From NCBI GenBank assembly GCA_945865635.1, contig CAMBEP010000015.1:27450-91449 (forward strand): a stretch of 64,000 nucleotides of DNA, read 5' to 3'. A program made the position numbers and the translations under genes. Origin of the DNA: Candidatus Kuenenia stuttgartensis (GTDB lineage Bacteria > Planctomycetota > Planctomycetia > Isosphaerales > Isosphaeraceae). Below, in pieces: positions 34,418 through 42,816 of the stretch (position 1 is its first letter; each line of letters opens with the position of its first letter). The notes under the pieces were generated by a model. The model was not told the DNA's origin. It saw only the letters and a list, made by a program, of their open reading frames with translations, and did not search any database.

Positions 34418-35014
34418 TTATCCATCCATAGTCTTTTCCAGATTGGTCACTCTCTGGACCATCTGCTCAATTTCCCAAATCCACCGGGCCGCCCCGGGCG
34501 TGTCACGGCACTGGACCAGGACACGCTTGGACAAACCCACCTGCCCTGTCCGCTCAAGCAGCCTGGCCAATCTCAGTAAAGCCTCTGTGTCGCTTGGATT
34601 TAAGGCGACTACCTGCTCAAGCTGCGAGCGGGATTCCGCCCAGCGGCCCTGAAGATAAGACTCCGATGAGAGTCGATAAAGTCGATCGATGTCTTTCTCA
34701 AATTTTTCCGGATGAAACCAGCAGACCCAAACCACGGTCCATGCGGCCATCGCCGTATAGATGAGAATTGAAAGCACCCAGAGCATCTGACGTGGCCGGG
34801 CCTCAAGCAAATCTGTATAAACCCATTGGCTCACAATACTCGCGTTGAGAATTAGTGTGAAAAACAGTCCGAGAATGAGCCCAAACCCCACCTGCCCTGC
34901 CCAGATTTGCGGCAATCCAGGCCATATAACCAGTCCGATTACCCGAAATCGTTTGGAGATCATCCCTGAATCCTTGTTTTGCAAGGAGGCGAAAACCCAT
35001 TCCAGGCGGCTCAT
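34418..35014 (-). CDS. Membrane protein with C-terminal TPR, function unknown
   Basis: A 198-residue protein. Three hydrophobic segments lie in the first half: VIGLVIWPGLPQIWAG, FGLILGLFFTLILN and LWVLSILIYTAMAAWTVVWV. The cytoplasmic C-terminal half carries one to two TPR motifs (YLQGRWAESRSQLEQVVALN...). The N-terminal part recalls small planctomycete membrane proteins annotated as hypothetical. An internal ATG at 34963 (MISKRFRV) is an alternative start. It sits between clpC and the AsmA-like gene on the same strand. No function can be assigned. Confidence 0.68.
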   Translation of the reverse strand: MSRLEWVFASLQNKDSGMISKRFRVIGLVIWPGLPQIWAGQVGFGLILGLFFTLILNASIVSQWVYTDLLEARPRQMLWVLSILIYTAMAAWTVVWVCWFHPEKFEKDIDRLYRLSSESYLQGRWAESRSQLEQVVALNPSDTEALLRLARLLERTGQVGLSKRVLVQCRDTPGAARWIWEIEQMVQRVTNLEKTMDG

Positions 35015-35094
35015 CGCAACGTTTTTTTTTCGACTGAGAGCTTGATCCAGAATTTGCGATCCCCAAAAAGCACTGGCCAGCTTAGTTAGATTCG

Positions 35095-36390
35095 TCAGCG
35101 TGCCAGACGTTCGGAAAACCGCCTCGAGATCTGTTCCAGGTTGTTACGCAGATCCGACTTGCGAATCTGGTAACCTTCCGTTGTGATTGGCTGGTCGTTG
35201 ACCAGAATGGTCAGTGCATCCAGCCGTCCGCGAATTGCCAACGCCTCTTCCTGTGGTTTGAGATCGTCCAGAACACCCCTCATGCCCACAGGCAATTGGT
35301 CACGAATTACGTCGGTCCGTATGACGTAATCGAGTCGACCATCAAAATCGGTCCAACCCTCGAACTTGAGTGGAATCGGCCCAACTTCGACTCTCAATGC
35401 TGGCGAACTTACCCGCCGGGACTGGATCGTAAACGGATTCGTTATCCTAAGCGTCAAATCCTCCGCCCGGTGCTGTACACCATTGATTTCAGCCACAAGC
35501 GTATTAATGCCAAGTCTTTGTGCAAGCGGTAGACCTTCTGCCGAGACGGGGTCGAGCTTCAGGTTGCCGCGGCCCTTGAGCGTGCTGGCCCAGTCCTTCT
35601 CAAGTCGACCCTGAAGGTAAAGCTCAAGGTCCATGCGCCCTTTTGGGGTCACATCCTCGCCCGCCAGGAGCGGACAGATAAAGCCCAAAACATCAAAATG
35701 GACGCCCAGAGGAACATTTCTCATCCCCAAATTGGCGTCAAAAATCGGGACTTCATGCGATTGGTCAGCCGAAACGGCCAACATCAAATCGCCGCCATCC
35801 ACTTTGCCCACCAGTTCAGGCATCTTAAAGTAGCCTTCGCCAGCTTCTGCCACACCCATCAAGCCTGTGATCAGGATTTTGGATCGATGCGCCGGATCCG
35901 CAATCTCAAGTCTCCCGCCACGAATCTCGACATCCACAAGCCATGACTTTGTCTTACCTTGAGCCCATTGGGACTCCGCCATTTCGATCGGCTTGAGCCA
36001 GCGTTCCGGGAGCCAGCTACCGTCCGGAGACCGGGCCAGTCGGCCCTCGACACCCACAAGGGCAATGTCCGTCATGGCCAGCCTTCCGGTCAGGACCGAG
36101 AGCCAGTCGACATTGACAAGCACTTTTCTTATATGCAGTTGCGACGATTCTTCCAGCTCCTCAACAGGACCAAGCTGAAGACCATCGACAATCACGCCGC
36201 CTGTCAGGGTCAGTCGTAGTCGATTGACATGTGCAGGCAAGCCGGTCAATCGCTCCACCGCCGACTCCATTCGGTGGGCCAACCACATGGTCGGCATCAA
36301 ACCGACAACCAGAATCCAGAAAACGAATGGCGCAGACACCAACATGACAAGGTGTTTGCGACGAGGCTGGAATCGTCCGATCGCCCTCAT
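35095..36390 (-). CDS. AsmA-like envelope protein
   Basis: A 431-residue protein. One N-terminal helix (LVMLVSAPFVFWILVVGL) is followed by a beta-rich periplasmic region. The pattern GVIVDGLQLG...HIRKVLVNVDWLSVLTGRLAM...VEGRLARSPDG is the AsmA/DUF748 type found in proteins that bridge inner and outer membrane. Later segments GRMDLELYLQGRLEKDW and GRGNLKLDPVSAEGLPLAQ fit the AsmA C-terminal region. It is shorter than full-length AsmA (about 600). A lipid or envelope assembly role is inferred only from the family. It lies upstream of the TPR membrane protein on the same strand. Confidence 0.68.
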   Translation of the reverse strand: MRAIGRFQPRRKHLVMLVSAPFVFWILVVGLMPTMWLAHRMESAVERLTGLPAHVNRLRLTLTGGVIVDGLQLGPVEELEESSQLHIRKVLVNVDWLSVLTGRLAMTDIALVGVEGRLARSPDGSWLPERWLKPIEMAESQWAQGKTKSWLVDVEIRGGRLEIADPAHRSKILITGLMGVAEAGEGYFKMPELVGKVDGGDLMLAVSADQSHEVPIFDANLGMRNVPLGVHFDVLGFICPLLAGEDVTPKGRMDLELYLQGRLEKDWASTLKGRGNLKLDPVSAEGLPLAQRLGINTLVAEINGVQHRAEDLTLRITNPFTIQSRRVSSPALRVEVGPIPLKFEGWTDFDGRLDYVIRTDVIRDQLPVGMRGVLDDLKPQEEALAIRGRLDALTILVNDQPITTEGYQIRKSDLRNNLEQISRRFSERLAR

Positions 36391-36545
36391 GGCTGATCGC
36401 TCCTGTTGAAATCATTCCGCTTCATCCAGGGAATCTGGATACGCAAAATGGGTCACTGACCGACATTTCCGAATCAACCATTCAACTTATGGATTCCCAA
36501 AAATCCGACAAGGCCAATTCCCCAGATTTTGAAACATTTGGGCAT

Positions 36546-36574
36546 TTGACACACCTTCTCCCTTCGTTGATAAT
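36546..36574 (+). promoter_or_regulatory. Sigma-70-like promoter for the CehA/McbA gene
   Basis: A perfect TTGACA (36546-36551) and GATAAT (36569-36574) with an exact 17-nt spacer, 85 nt before the start at 36660. This is the best promoter match I found in the window. Confidence 0.65.
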
Positions 36575-36659
36575 CAAATCCAATACCAGCAGCAGGTTCT
36601 AGCCCGAACCGATCCCGTCTGCCTCACAGCCAATACTTCATCTGCTTGAAAAGGTTGTC

Positions 36660-38948
36660 ATGAATCGACATATCCGATTGCTGCTGATACTCTTATGCAG
36701 CGTCACGAGCCTCAGTAAGATCGTCTCTGGGCAGCCCATACCGAAAGTTTCTGGAGTGGAACTGCAACCACTTACGGCTCAGGTACGCCGCATTTCGGAT
36801 GCTCTGGATTATCTGGGCCAGCCGCTGCCTGCTCCTGTGCGTGAAAAGCTTCAGGCCGCCATGGCTCAAACTGATTCTGCCAAGGCCGTCCTGCTGATTC
36901 AGGAGGCTCTGGATCCGCTCTGCCTGGCCTCGATCCAGGTGAATCCCGAAAGCCGGGTCAAGGCCGACCCTGGTCCAGTTGCGAAAACCCTGGCCCAGCA
37001 GGGCTGGAGCGTATTTCTGCTGAAGGTCGCCAATGAAGCTGGCGTAACGGCCCCTCTTGCGGTGGAAAGCCCTAATGCCTTGCCGCTGGTCAAGCCGTCG
37101 ACTTCGTCCGCAGAGCCGAAGGTGACCATTCCGCTTTCCGAGGTCCCAAATCGTTGGGCTGATGTGAAAATGTTTGATGACCGACCCATGACCAAAACGC
37201 TGTCAGGGCTGCCGCTTGAGTATCGACTGGTACAGATTTACAGCCGCGATGCCGGAAAACGTGAGGCCCGCCTTACTTTTAATGTGGGCCAGGGCACGCA
37301 GGATCTCGGATTCAGGGCCGATGTTGATATCCTTTTTGATTGCAAGCCGGGTGTCAAACTCGTCTTCGACATCAAAGACGAGGATGGCTCGGATGTCATG
37401 GCGAGCTTCATGATTCGCGACCGGCTTGGACGGGTCTATCCTGCCCAAAGCCGTCGACTTGCGCCCGACTTTTTCTTTCACCCTCAAATTTACCGGACCA
37501 CTGGCGAACACATTTTCATACCGCCCGGCGAATATACTGTTTCATGGACCCGTGGCCCGGAATATCGCGAACAGTCCCGAAAAATCACCGTGCCTGCCAA
37601 TACGGTAGAACATCTGGAAAAGTTCCGGCTCAATCGCTGGATTGCCCTGACAAAATCAAATTGGTTCTCTGGCGATCACCATGTTCATGCCGCCGGCTGT
37701 GCCCATTATGAAAGCCCGACCGAAGGGGTGACTCCATCGGACATGATGCGACAGATTCTGGGTGAGGACCTGAACGTCGGATGCGTACTCTCATGGGGGC
37801 CCTGCTGGTACTTTCAGAAGCAGTTTTTCGATGGCAAGTTGCATCCCCTTTCACGACCTGACTATCTGATGCGTTATGACGTGGAAGTTTCAGGCTTCCC
37901 CTCAAGCCATGCCGGGCACCTTTGCCTGCTGCGGCTCAAGGAGGATGACTATCCAGGTACCGAGCGCATCGAGCAATGGCCAAGCTGGACCCTTCCGGTG
38001 CTGCAGTGGGGCAAGAAGCAGGGTGGAGTGGTCGGGTTCAGTCATTCCGGCTGGGGCCTGCGAATCAATAGCGAGACCATTCCGACACAGGAGATGCCGC
38101 CTTTTGATGGGATCGGCGCGAATGAATATATTGTGGATGTGACTCACGATGCCGTCGATTTCATTTCTTCTGTGGATACGCCCATCAACTGGGAGCTGAA
38201 TATCTGGTATCACACACTTAACTGTGGCTATAAGGCCCGGATCAGTGGCGAAACCGACTTTCCATGCATTTATGGAGAGCGAGTCGGCCTTGGCAGGCTT
38301 TATGTCAAACTCGAAGACGGCAAGCTCGATTTTGACCGCTATATTGAGGGAATCAAAAATGGCCGAAGTTTTGTGACAGACGGCAAGAGCCACCTGTTTG
38401 ACTTCAAAGTGGGTGATGTCGAGGTGGGCAAGAACGGTTCGGAATTGAAACTGGCCGCTCCGGGAACTGTGAAAGTTGCAACAAAGTTTGCAGCCCTTCT
38501 ACCGGAAACTCAGCCGCCTGAGATGAAAGCAATCGCCAGGCGCCCCCTGGCCTTGAAGCCTTACTGGGAGCTGGAGCGATCGCGAATTGGAGCCTCAAGA
38601 AAGGTTCCGGTCGAAGTGATTGTCAACGGCAAATCGGTGGCAAAACAGATTGTGGAAGCCGATGGCAAAACGATCGACCTGAATTTCGATATCCCCATTG
38701 AAAAATCGAGCTGGGTTGCCATGCGGGTCTGGCCATCGAGCCATACCAACCCGGTTTGGGTGACGGTTGCCGACAAGCCTGTCAGAGCCTCGAAATTATC
38801 CGCAGAATGGTGCTTAAAGGCCGTCGATGTCTGCTGGAAGGCCAAAGAAAGGCTTTATCGTGCCAGCGAAAAGGCCGAAGCCGCCAAAGCCTATGAATTC
38901 GCGCGAGAGGCTTACCGGAAAATCCTCTCCGAATCGACAAGCGATTGA
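36660..38948 (+). CDS. CehA/McbA-family (PHP-type) metallohydrolase, exported
   Basis: A 762-residue protein with a signal peptide (MNRHIRLLLILLCSVTSLS). Residues about 335-620 form the CehA/McbA metallohydrolase domain. The metal-binding H-x-H sits in WFSGDHHVHAAGC, and GVVGFSHSGWGLR supplies a further His. The N-terminal region has a beta-sandwich look (YTVSWTRGPEYREQSRKITV). CehA and McbA hydrolyse carbaryl, but planctomycete genomes have many paralogues of unknown substrate, so the pesticide activity should not be assumed. The C-terminus ends in a short helical region rich in Ala and Lys. Confidence 0.8.
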   Translation: MNRHIRLLLILLCSVTSLSKIVSGQPIPKVSGVELQPLTAQVRRISDALDYLGQPLPAPVREKLQAAMAQTDSAKAVLLIQEALDPLCLASIQVNPESRVKADPGPVAKTLAQQGWSVFLLKVANEAGVTAPLAVESPNALPLVKPSTSSAEPKVTIPLSEVPNRWADVKMFDDRPMTKTLSGLPLEYRLVQIYSRDAGKREARLTFNVGQGTQDLGFRADVDILFDCKPGVKLVFDIKDEDGSDVMASFMIRDRLGRVYPAQSRRLAPDFFFHPQIYRTTGEHIFIPPGEYTVSWTRGPEYREQSRKITVPANTVEHLEKFRLNRWIALTKSNWFSGDHHVHAAGCAHYESPTEGVTPSDMMRQILGEDLNVGCVLSWGPCWYFQKQFFDGKLHPLSRPDYLMRYDVEVSGFPSSHAGHLCLLRLKEDDYPGTERIEQWPSWTLPVLQWGKKQGGVVGFSHSGWGLRINSETIPTQEMPPFDGIGANEYIVDVTHDAVDFISSVDTPINWELNIWYHTLNCGYKARISGETDFPCIYGERVGLGRLYVKLEDGKLDFDRYIEGIKNGRSFVTDGKSHLFDFKVGDVEVGKNGSELKLAAPGTVKVATKFAALLPETQPPEMKAIARRPLALKPYWELERSRIGASRKVPVEVIVNGKSVAKQIVEADGKTIDLNFDIPIEKSSWVAMRVWPSSHTNPVWVTVADKPVRASKLSAEWCLKAVDVCWKAKERLYRASEKAEAAKAYEFAREAYRKILSESTSD

Positions 38949-38983
38949 CGATCATGCTCTCTGGGAGAATCGTGAGCAAAGGC

Positions 38984-39006
38984 CATCCCCCTGAAAAACG
39001 GGGATG
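38984..39006 (+). terminator. Hairpin after the metallohydrolase gene, possible terminator
   Basis: CATCCCC and GGGGATG form a seven-base stem with a 9-nt loop, 36 nt past the stop at 38948. No T-run follows, so intrinsic termination is uncertain. Confidence 0.4.
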
Positions 39007-39085
39007 CCGTTGATTTCTCCTTGCAATAGAACCGACCCTTTGATCTCATAAAATCCTCGAAATCCAAGCTCAGGAGGTTCTTGGC

Positions 39086-39154
39086 ATGGCCACTGTCAAT
39101 CAGGCTCCTGCCATCATCGATGATTTCGATTTCATTGACGGTAAGGGCCACTGA
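39086..39154 (+). CDS. 22-codon ORF with a consensus ribosome-binding site
   Basis: A perfect AGGAGG at 39072-39077 stands eight bases before an ATG that opens a 22-residue frame. The product begins MATVNQAPAIIDD, has an acidic Asp/Phe/Ile-rich middle, and ends in Gly-Lys-Gly-His. It lies 80 nt upstream of the DUF1501 gene. It could be a translated small protein, a leader peptide, or chance. The opposite strand also has a 79-codon frame (38912-39151) with a GTG start. I favour the plus-strand frame because of its ribosome-binding site. Confidence 0.35.
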   Translation: MATVNQAPAIIDDFDFIDGKGH

Positions 39155-39233
39155 TCTTGAAGGATGATTGGCCGGAATGACCGGAATTTACGATGTGGCA
39201 TCGATCTTTGAGTCCTCCATTTAACACCAACGA

Positions 39234-40658
39234 ATGATTCAATTCCATTTCCCAGGCACTTCTGATTTCAATCCGGCCCCAGGCATGAATCGGCGGTCGC
39301 TGCTGCACATTGGATCGCTCTCCTATTTCGGGCTGGGCCTGGATCAGCTTATTGCCCAAACCAGTCTGCAACCGCCCAATCCAATGGCATTCCCATTCGG
39401 CAGGGCCAAAAGTTGCATTTTAATTTTTCTGTTTGGCGGGCCAAGTCAAATTGATCTGTTTGATATGAAGCCCGATGCTCCTCTGGAATTTCGTGGCGAG
39501 TTCAAGCCGATCGATACCAATGTCCCAGGCATCCAGATTTGCGAGCATCTGCCGTTATTATCGCGGCGGATGGACAAATTCCAGATTCTCAGGAGCATGC
39601 ATCACGAGCACCCCAGGCATGGCTGGGGTTTGTATTACATGCTCACAGGCCAGAAGCACAGCAGGCCCGACCTGGACGCCCCGCCCACCCCCGACGACTT
39701 TCCCGGCATTGGGGCCCTGGTTTCGCATTTTTCGAATCAAAGCGCACTCACCATGCCTGCGTCGATCACCCTGCCGCGATGGAACCGATTTCTTGATCTG
39801 CCAAGCGATTACGCCGGCGAGCGTGGTGGTCGGCTCGGGCAGGCGTCCACCCCCTGGCTGGTCAAGCCGGACCTGGCGGGCAACTTGATACCGGAGTCCC
39901 TAAGGCTTGAGACCCCGATCGCACCTGGCAGGATTTCTGAGCGCACAAAACTCTTGGAGTCGATCGACCGGCGAATAGCCGAATCAGCCGAATCCGACAT
40001 GTTTGCATCACTTCAGACAATGGCCCGTGGGCTTGTCACCTCGCCACTCGCACGCAAGGCATTTGCGCTGCATGAAGAACCTGACTACTTGAAGCAAAGC
40101 TATGGAAATCATGCTTTTGGGCAAGGCTTGCTGCTCTCCCGCCGGCTTGTGGAAGCAGGCACCCGGTTGGTACAGGTCAACTGGCACAATGATGGAAGCG
40201 ATGTCAAAAGCCCATTTTGGGACACGCACAAAGACAATTTCAACTCCTTAAAAAACAAACTTTTGCCACCGTTTGACCAATCCTTCAGCGCATTGCTGGA
40301 CGACTTGAGTGCGCGTGGGATTCTGGATGAAACGCTGGTGGTTGCCATGGGCGAATTTGGCAGGACTCCACGAATTGGGCGGGTGGTGATGAATGCCGCG
40401 ACGGATTCAAGAGGCCGCGACCACTGGCCCAACGCATATTCCGTCCTGCTCGCAGGTGCCGGAATTCGTGGAGGAAGTGTTTATGGAGCAACGGATAATC
40501 GAGCGGCTTATGTTATCGACAAGCCCGTCAGCCCGCCCGACCTGCATTCGACGATCCTGGCCTTGCTGGGGATCAATCCCAAGTCAGAATTCAAGGACCT
40601 CAAAGGTCATAAATTGAGGACTTCCGCAGGTGAGCCCGTGATGGGGCTATTTACGTAA
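39234..40658 (+). CDS. DUF1501 protein
   Basis: A 474-residue member of the DUF1501 family, an alkaline-phosphatase/sulfatase-like fold abundant in planctomycetes. The N-terminus has a Tat-like NRRSLLHIGSLSYFGLG. Family signatures follow: FLFGGPSQIDLFDMKPDAP, MHHEHPRHGWGLYYML, and VAMGEFGRTPRIG. It is usually exported and often paired with a DUF1549/DUF1553 cytochrome-like gene, but no such partner is adjacent here. A later start (39285, MNRRSLL) may be the true one. No enzymatic activity has been shown for the family as far as I know. Confidence 0.87.
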   Translation: MIQFHFPGTSDFNPAPGMNRRSLLHIGSLSYFGLGLDQLIAQTSLQPPNPMAFPFGRAKSCILIFLFGGPSQIDLFDMKPDAPLEFRGEFKPIDTNVPGIQICEHLPLLSRRMDKFQILRSMHHEHPRHGWGLYYMLTGQKHSRPDLDAPPTPDDFPGIGALVSHFSNQSALTMPASITLPRWNRFLDLPSDYAGERGGRLGQASTPWLVKPDLAGNLIPESLRLETPIAPGRISERTKLLESIDRRIAESAESDMFASLQTMARGLVTSPLARKAFALHEEPDYLKQSYGNHAFGQGLLLSRRLVEAGTRLVQVNWHNDGSDVKSPFWDTHKDNFNSLKNKLLPPFDQSFSALLDDLSARGILDETLVVAMGEFGRTPRIGRVVMNAATDSRGRDHWPNAYSVLLAGAGIRGGSVYGATDNRAAYVIDKPVSPPDLHSTILALLGINPKSEFKDLKGHKLRTSAGEPVMGLFT

Positions 40659-40779
40659 TTTTCTCAGCTCGGGAACTGTACGAAACGGGTTGGCCTGGTC
40701 TCGATCGTTCACAAACGAATTATGGCCTGTTATGATGGGTCGGATTGATCCATGAATCTTGAAAAAAGGCAGAAAAGCC

Positions 40780-41841
40780 ATGCCACTGATTGACCTGCGG
40801 AGCGATACCGTGACACGTCCGACATCGGGCATGCTTGCGGCAATGGCCAGAGCCGAGACCGGCGACGACGTTTTTGGGGAAGATCCGACTGTCAAGCGGC
40901 TGGAATCGATGATCGCCGAGCGGCTTGGCAAAGAGGCTGCCCTGTTTGTTCCAACAGGAACGATGGCCAACCAGATCAGTATCGGGTGTCAGTCAAAGCC
41001 TGGAGACGAGCTGATCTGCGACCCGCAAGCGCACGTCTACCTCTGGGAAGGCGGCGGAATCGCCCGTTTTTGGGGTGTCTCGACCCGAACCCTGAGCGGA
41101 CCTGAGGGCGTGCTGGATCTGCCCACACTAGCCTCGGCCGGGATTCGTCCGGGCGATCACCATTACGCTCGCTCACGGCTCCTGTGCCTTGAAAATACTC
41201 ATAACCGGGCCGGCGGTCGGGTTCTCCTCCAAAATCAGATTCAGGCCATGTGCGATTGGGCCAAGACCAATGGCCTGGCTCGCCACCTTGATGGTGCCCG
41301 GCTTTGGAATGCCTCTGTGGCCAGCGGCCTTTCGCTCGACCTGCTTGCCGCCCCATTCGACACCATTTCGATTTGTTTCTCAAAAGGGCTTGGTTGCCCC
41401 ATGGGGTCTGCAATCGTCGGCTCCAAAGCATTGATCGAAGGCGATGCCCACAGGCTTCGAAAAGCCATGGGTGGCGGAATGAGGCAGGTGGGAGTGGTCG
41501 CTGCCGCCGCCATTTTCGCTCTCGAACATGGATACATGGAAGCCATGGCCACAGACCACCAGCACGCCAAAACCATTGCAAAATCGGTGGAAAACTCGCC
41601 TGGAATCTCGCTCGAATCGGGGCTTCCTGAAACAAATCTGGTCTGGATCAAGATCGATCCAAGGCTTGGCTCTGCCCAGTATTTCGCGAGACGTCTCAAA
41701 GAACACAAGGTTCTCGTCGCTCCGCTTGGAGAACAGGTGGTTCGCGCCTGCACGCACCGCGATCTGAGCGAATCCCAAATTAAAGTCGCCGCCAAAGCCA
41801 TCGAGCAGACAGCCGAATCGATCTGGAGCATGTCGCCATGA
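40780..41841 (+). CDS. Low-specificity threonine aldolase / GntG-type PLP aldolase
   Basis: A 353-residue PLP enzyme of fold type I that splits threonine-like beta-hydroxy amino acids to glycine and an aldehyde. Seen: LIDLRSDTVTRPTSGML at the start, GDDVFGEDPTV, FVPTGTMANQ, RHLDGARLWNA, and the PLP lysine K202 in CFSKGLGCPMGS. These agree with the beta-eliminating lyase family. The start at 40780 is preceded by AAGG ten bases upstream. A TTG 21 nt earlier extends the frame without conserved residues. Its end overlaps the endonuclease V start (ATGA). Confidence 0.9.
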   Translation: MPLIDLRSDTVTRPTSGMLAAMARAETGDDVFGEDPTVKRLESMIAERLGKEAALFVPTGTMANQISIGCQSKPGDELICDPQAHVYLWEGGGIARFWGVSTRTLSGPEGVLDLPTLASAGIRPGDHHYARSRLLCLENTHNRAGGRVLLQNQIQAMCDWAKTNGLARHLDGARLWNASVASGLSLDLLAAPFDTISICFSKGLGCPMGSAIVGSKALIEGDAHRLRKAMGGGMRQVGVVAAAAIFALEHGYMEAMATDHQHAKTIAKSVENSPGISLESGLPETNLVWIKIDPRLGSAQYFARRLKEHKVLVAPLGEQVVRACTHRDLSESQIKVAAKAIEQTAESIWSMSP

Positions 41842-42524
41842 GCCTAATGCATCGGTGGGATTTATCACCCGCCGAAGCTCGTGAGATTCAAACCAATTTG
41901 GCCCAACAGGTAGACTCTACGACCCCTTTGGATGCGCTCAACATCAGACGACTGCTTGCTGTCGATGTCAGCATGAATCGATTTGCCACATGGCTCGCAG
42001 CCGCTGCCGTCGTTTGCGATATCGACGACCGAATCCTGGTGGAATCCTCCACACTCATTCAGCCTATCCGGTTCCCATACGTCACTGGACTGCTGGCGTT
42101 TCGCGAAGTGCCAGCCCTTTTGAAAGCCATCGACAGACTCAGCCTCGATTTTGACGCCATTGTGGTCGACGGGCAAGGCCTCGCACATCCTCGCGGCCTT
42201 GGCATTGCATGCCACCTCGGGCTTTGGCTTGATAAGCCGGCAATCGGCCTTGCAAAGACCAAACTCACAGGGACTCATGCCCCCGTTCCCAATAAATCAG
42301 GGGCAAATGTCCCATTGATGCTCAATGACGATCACCAAATCGGGGTCGTCTATCGAACCAAGGCAAAAACGGCCCCGATTTTTATCTCCGTCGGCCATAA
42401 ATGCCGGATCAGCGACGCCGTCGCCCTGGTAAAGCGAATCACTGACAATCGCCGGATTCCCTGGCCAATCCGTGCTGCCCACGATGAAGCCAATGCCGCC
42501 CGGGAAGGCAAGCGAATCACCTGA
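41838..42524 (+). CDS. nfi: Endonuclease V
   Basis: Nicks DNA next to deaminated bases such as hypoxanthine. The metal-binding set is complete: D43 (AVDVSM), E90 (FRE), D111 (VDGQG), with FPYVTGLLAFREVP and AHPRGLGIACHLG. The later GHK matches the catalytic His of the Escherichia coli enzyme (GHR). The DGHG motif reads DGQG here, which is unusual. At 228 aa the length is normal. The start shares four bases with the aldolase stop, so the two are translationally coupled. Confidence 0.92.
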   Translation: MSLMHRWDLSPAEAREIQTNLAQQVDSTTPLDALNIRRLLAVDVSMNRFATWLAAAAVVCDIDDRILVESSTLIQPIRFPYVTGLLAFREVPALLKAIDRLSLDFDAIVVDGQGLAHPRGLGIACHLGLWLDKPAIGLAKTKLTGTHAPVPNKSGANVPLMLNDDHQIGVVYRTKAKTAPIFISVGHKCRISDAVALVKRITDNRRIPWPIRAAHDEANAAREGKRIT

Positions 42525-42540
42525 CTGGATTCGAGCGAAA

Positions 42541-42816
42541 TCATGTACGGTTCTTACGGATCAAAACCAGGTTTCGTCCATAAATCCAAAGCCCGGTACA
42601 CTGGCCCATGACAAGCACCGGCTCATGCCTCTGAAGGCCATAAATCAAGAGCAGGACGGACCCCACAAGGCTCATCCACCAAAACGAAATGGGAATGACA
42701 CTTTTGCCGGCTCGCTCGCTGGCAAGCCATTGGCTGAGAAATCGGGCTGAAAAGACCCCCTGCCCCATCAGGCCAAGAATCAGCCAACTGTCCATAGACT
42801 GAGCCCAGCCATTCAT
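42541..42816 (-). CDS. Lipid-A-disaccharide synthase N-terminal (LAB_N) domain protein
   Basis: A 91-residue membrane protein with three short helices, matching the LAB_N domain: G-x-x-G-Q-x-x-F-S-x-R-F-x-x-Q-W near the start, then IPISFWWMSLVGSVLLL and IYGRNL. In other bacteria this domain stands alone or next to glycosyltransferases that use polyprenyl phosphate. The ATG at 42816 overlaps the upstream GT2 stop by four bases, which settles the start. An AGGAGT ribosome-binding site precedes it. The protein lacks the catalytic lipid A disaccharide synthase domain. Confidence 0.85.
   Translation of the reverse strand: MNGWAQSMDSWLILGLMGQGVFSARFLSQWLASERAGKSVIPISFWWMSLVGSVLLLIYGLQRHEPVLVMGQCTGLWIYGRNLVLIRKNRT

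Noticed and set aside
36660..38948. Carbaryl hydrolase naming for the CehA/McbA-like gene
   Set aside because: Only family-level similarity is visible; planctomycete paralogues of this kind have unknown substrates.
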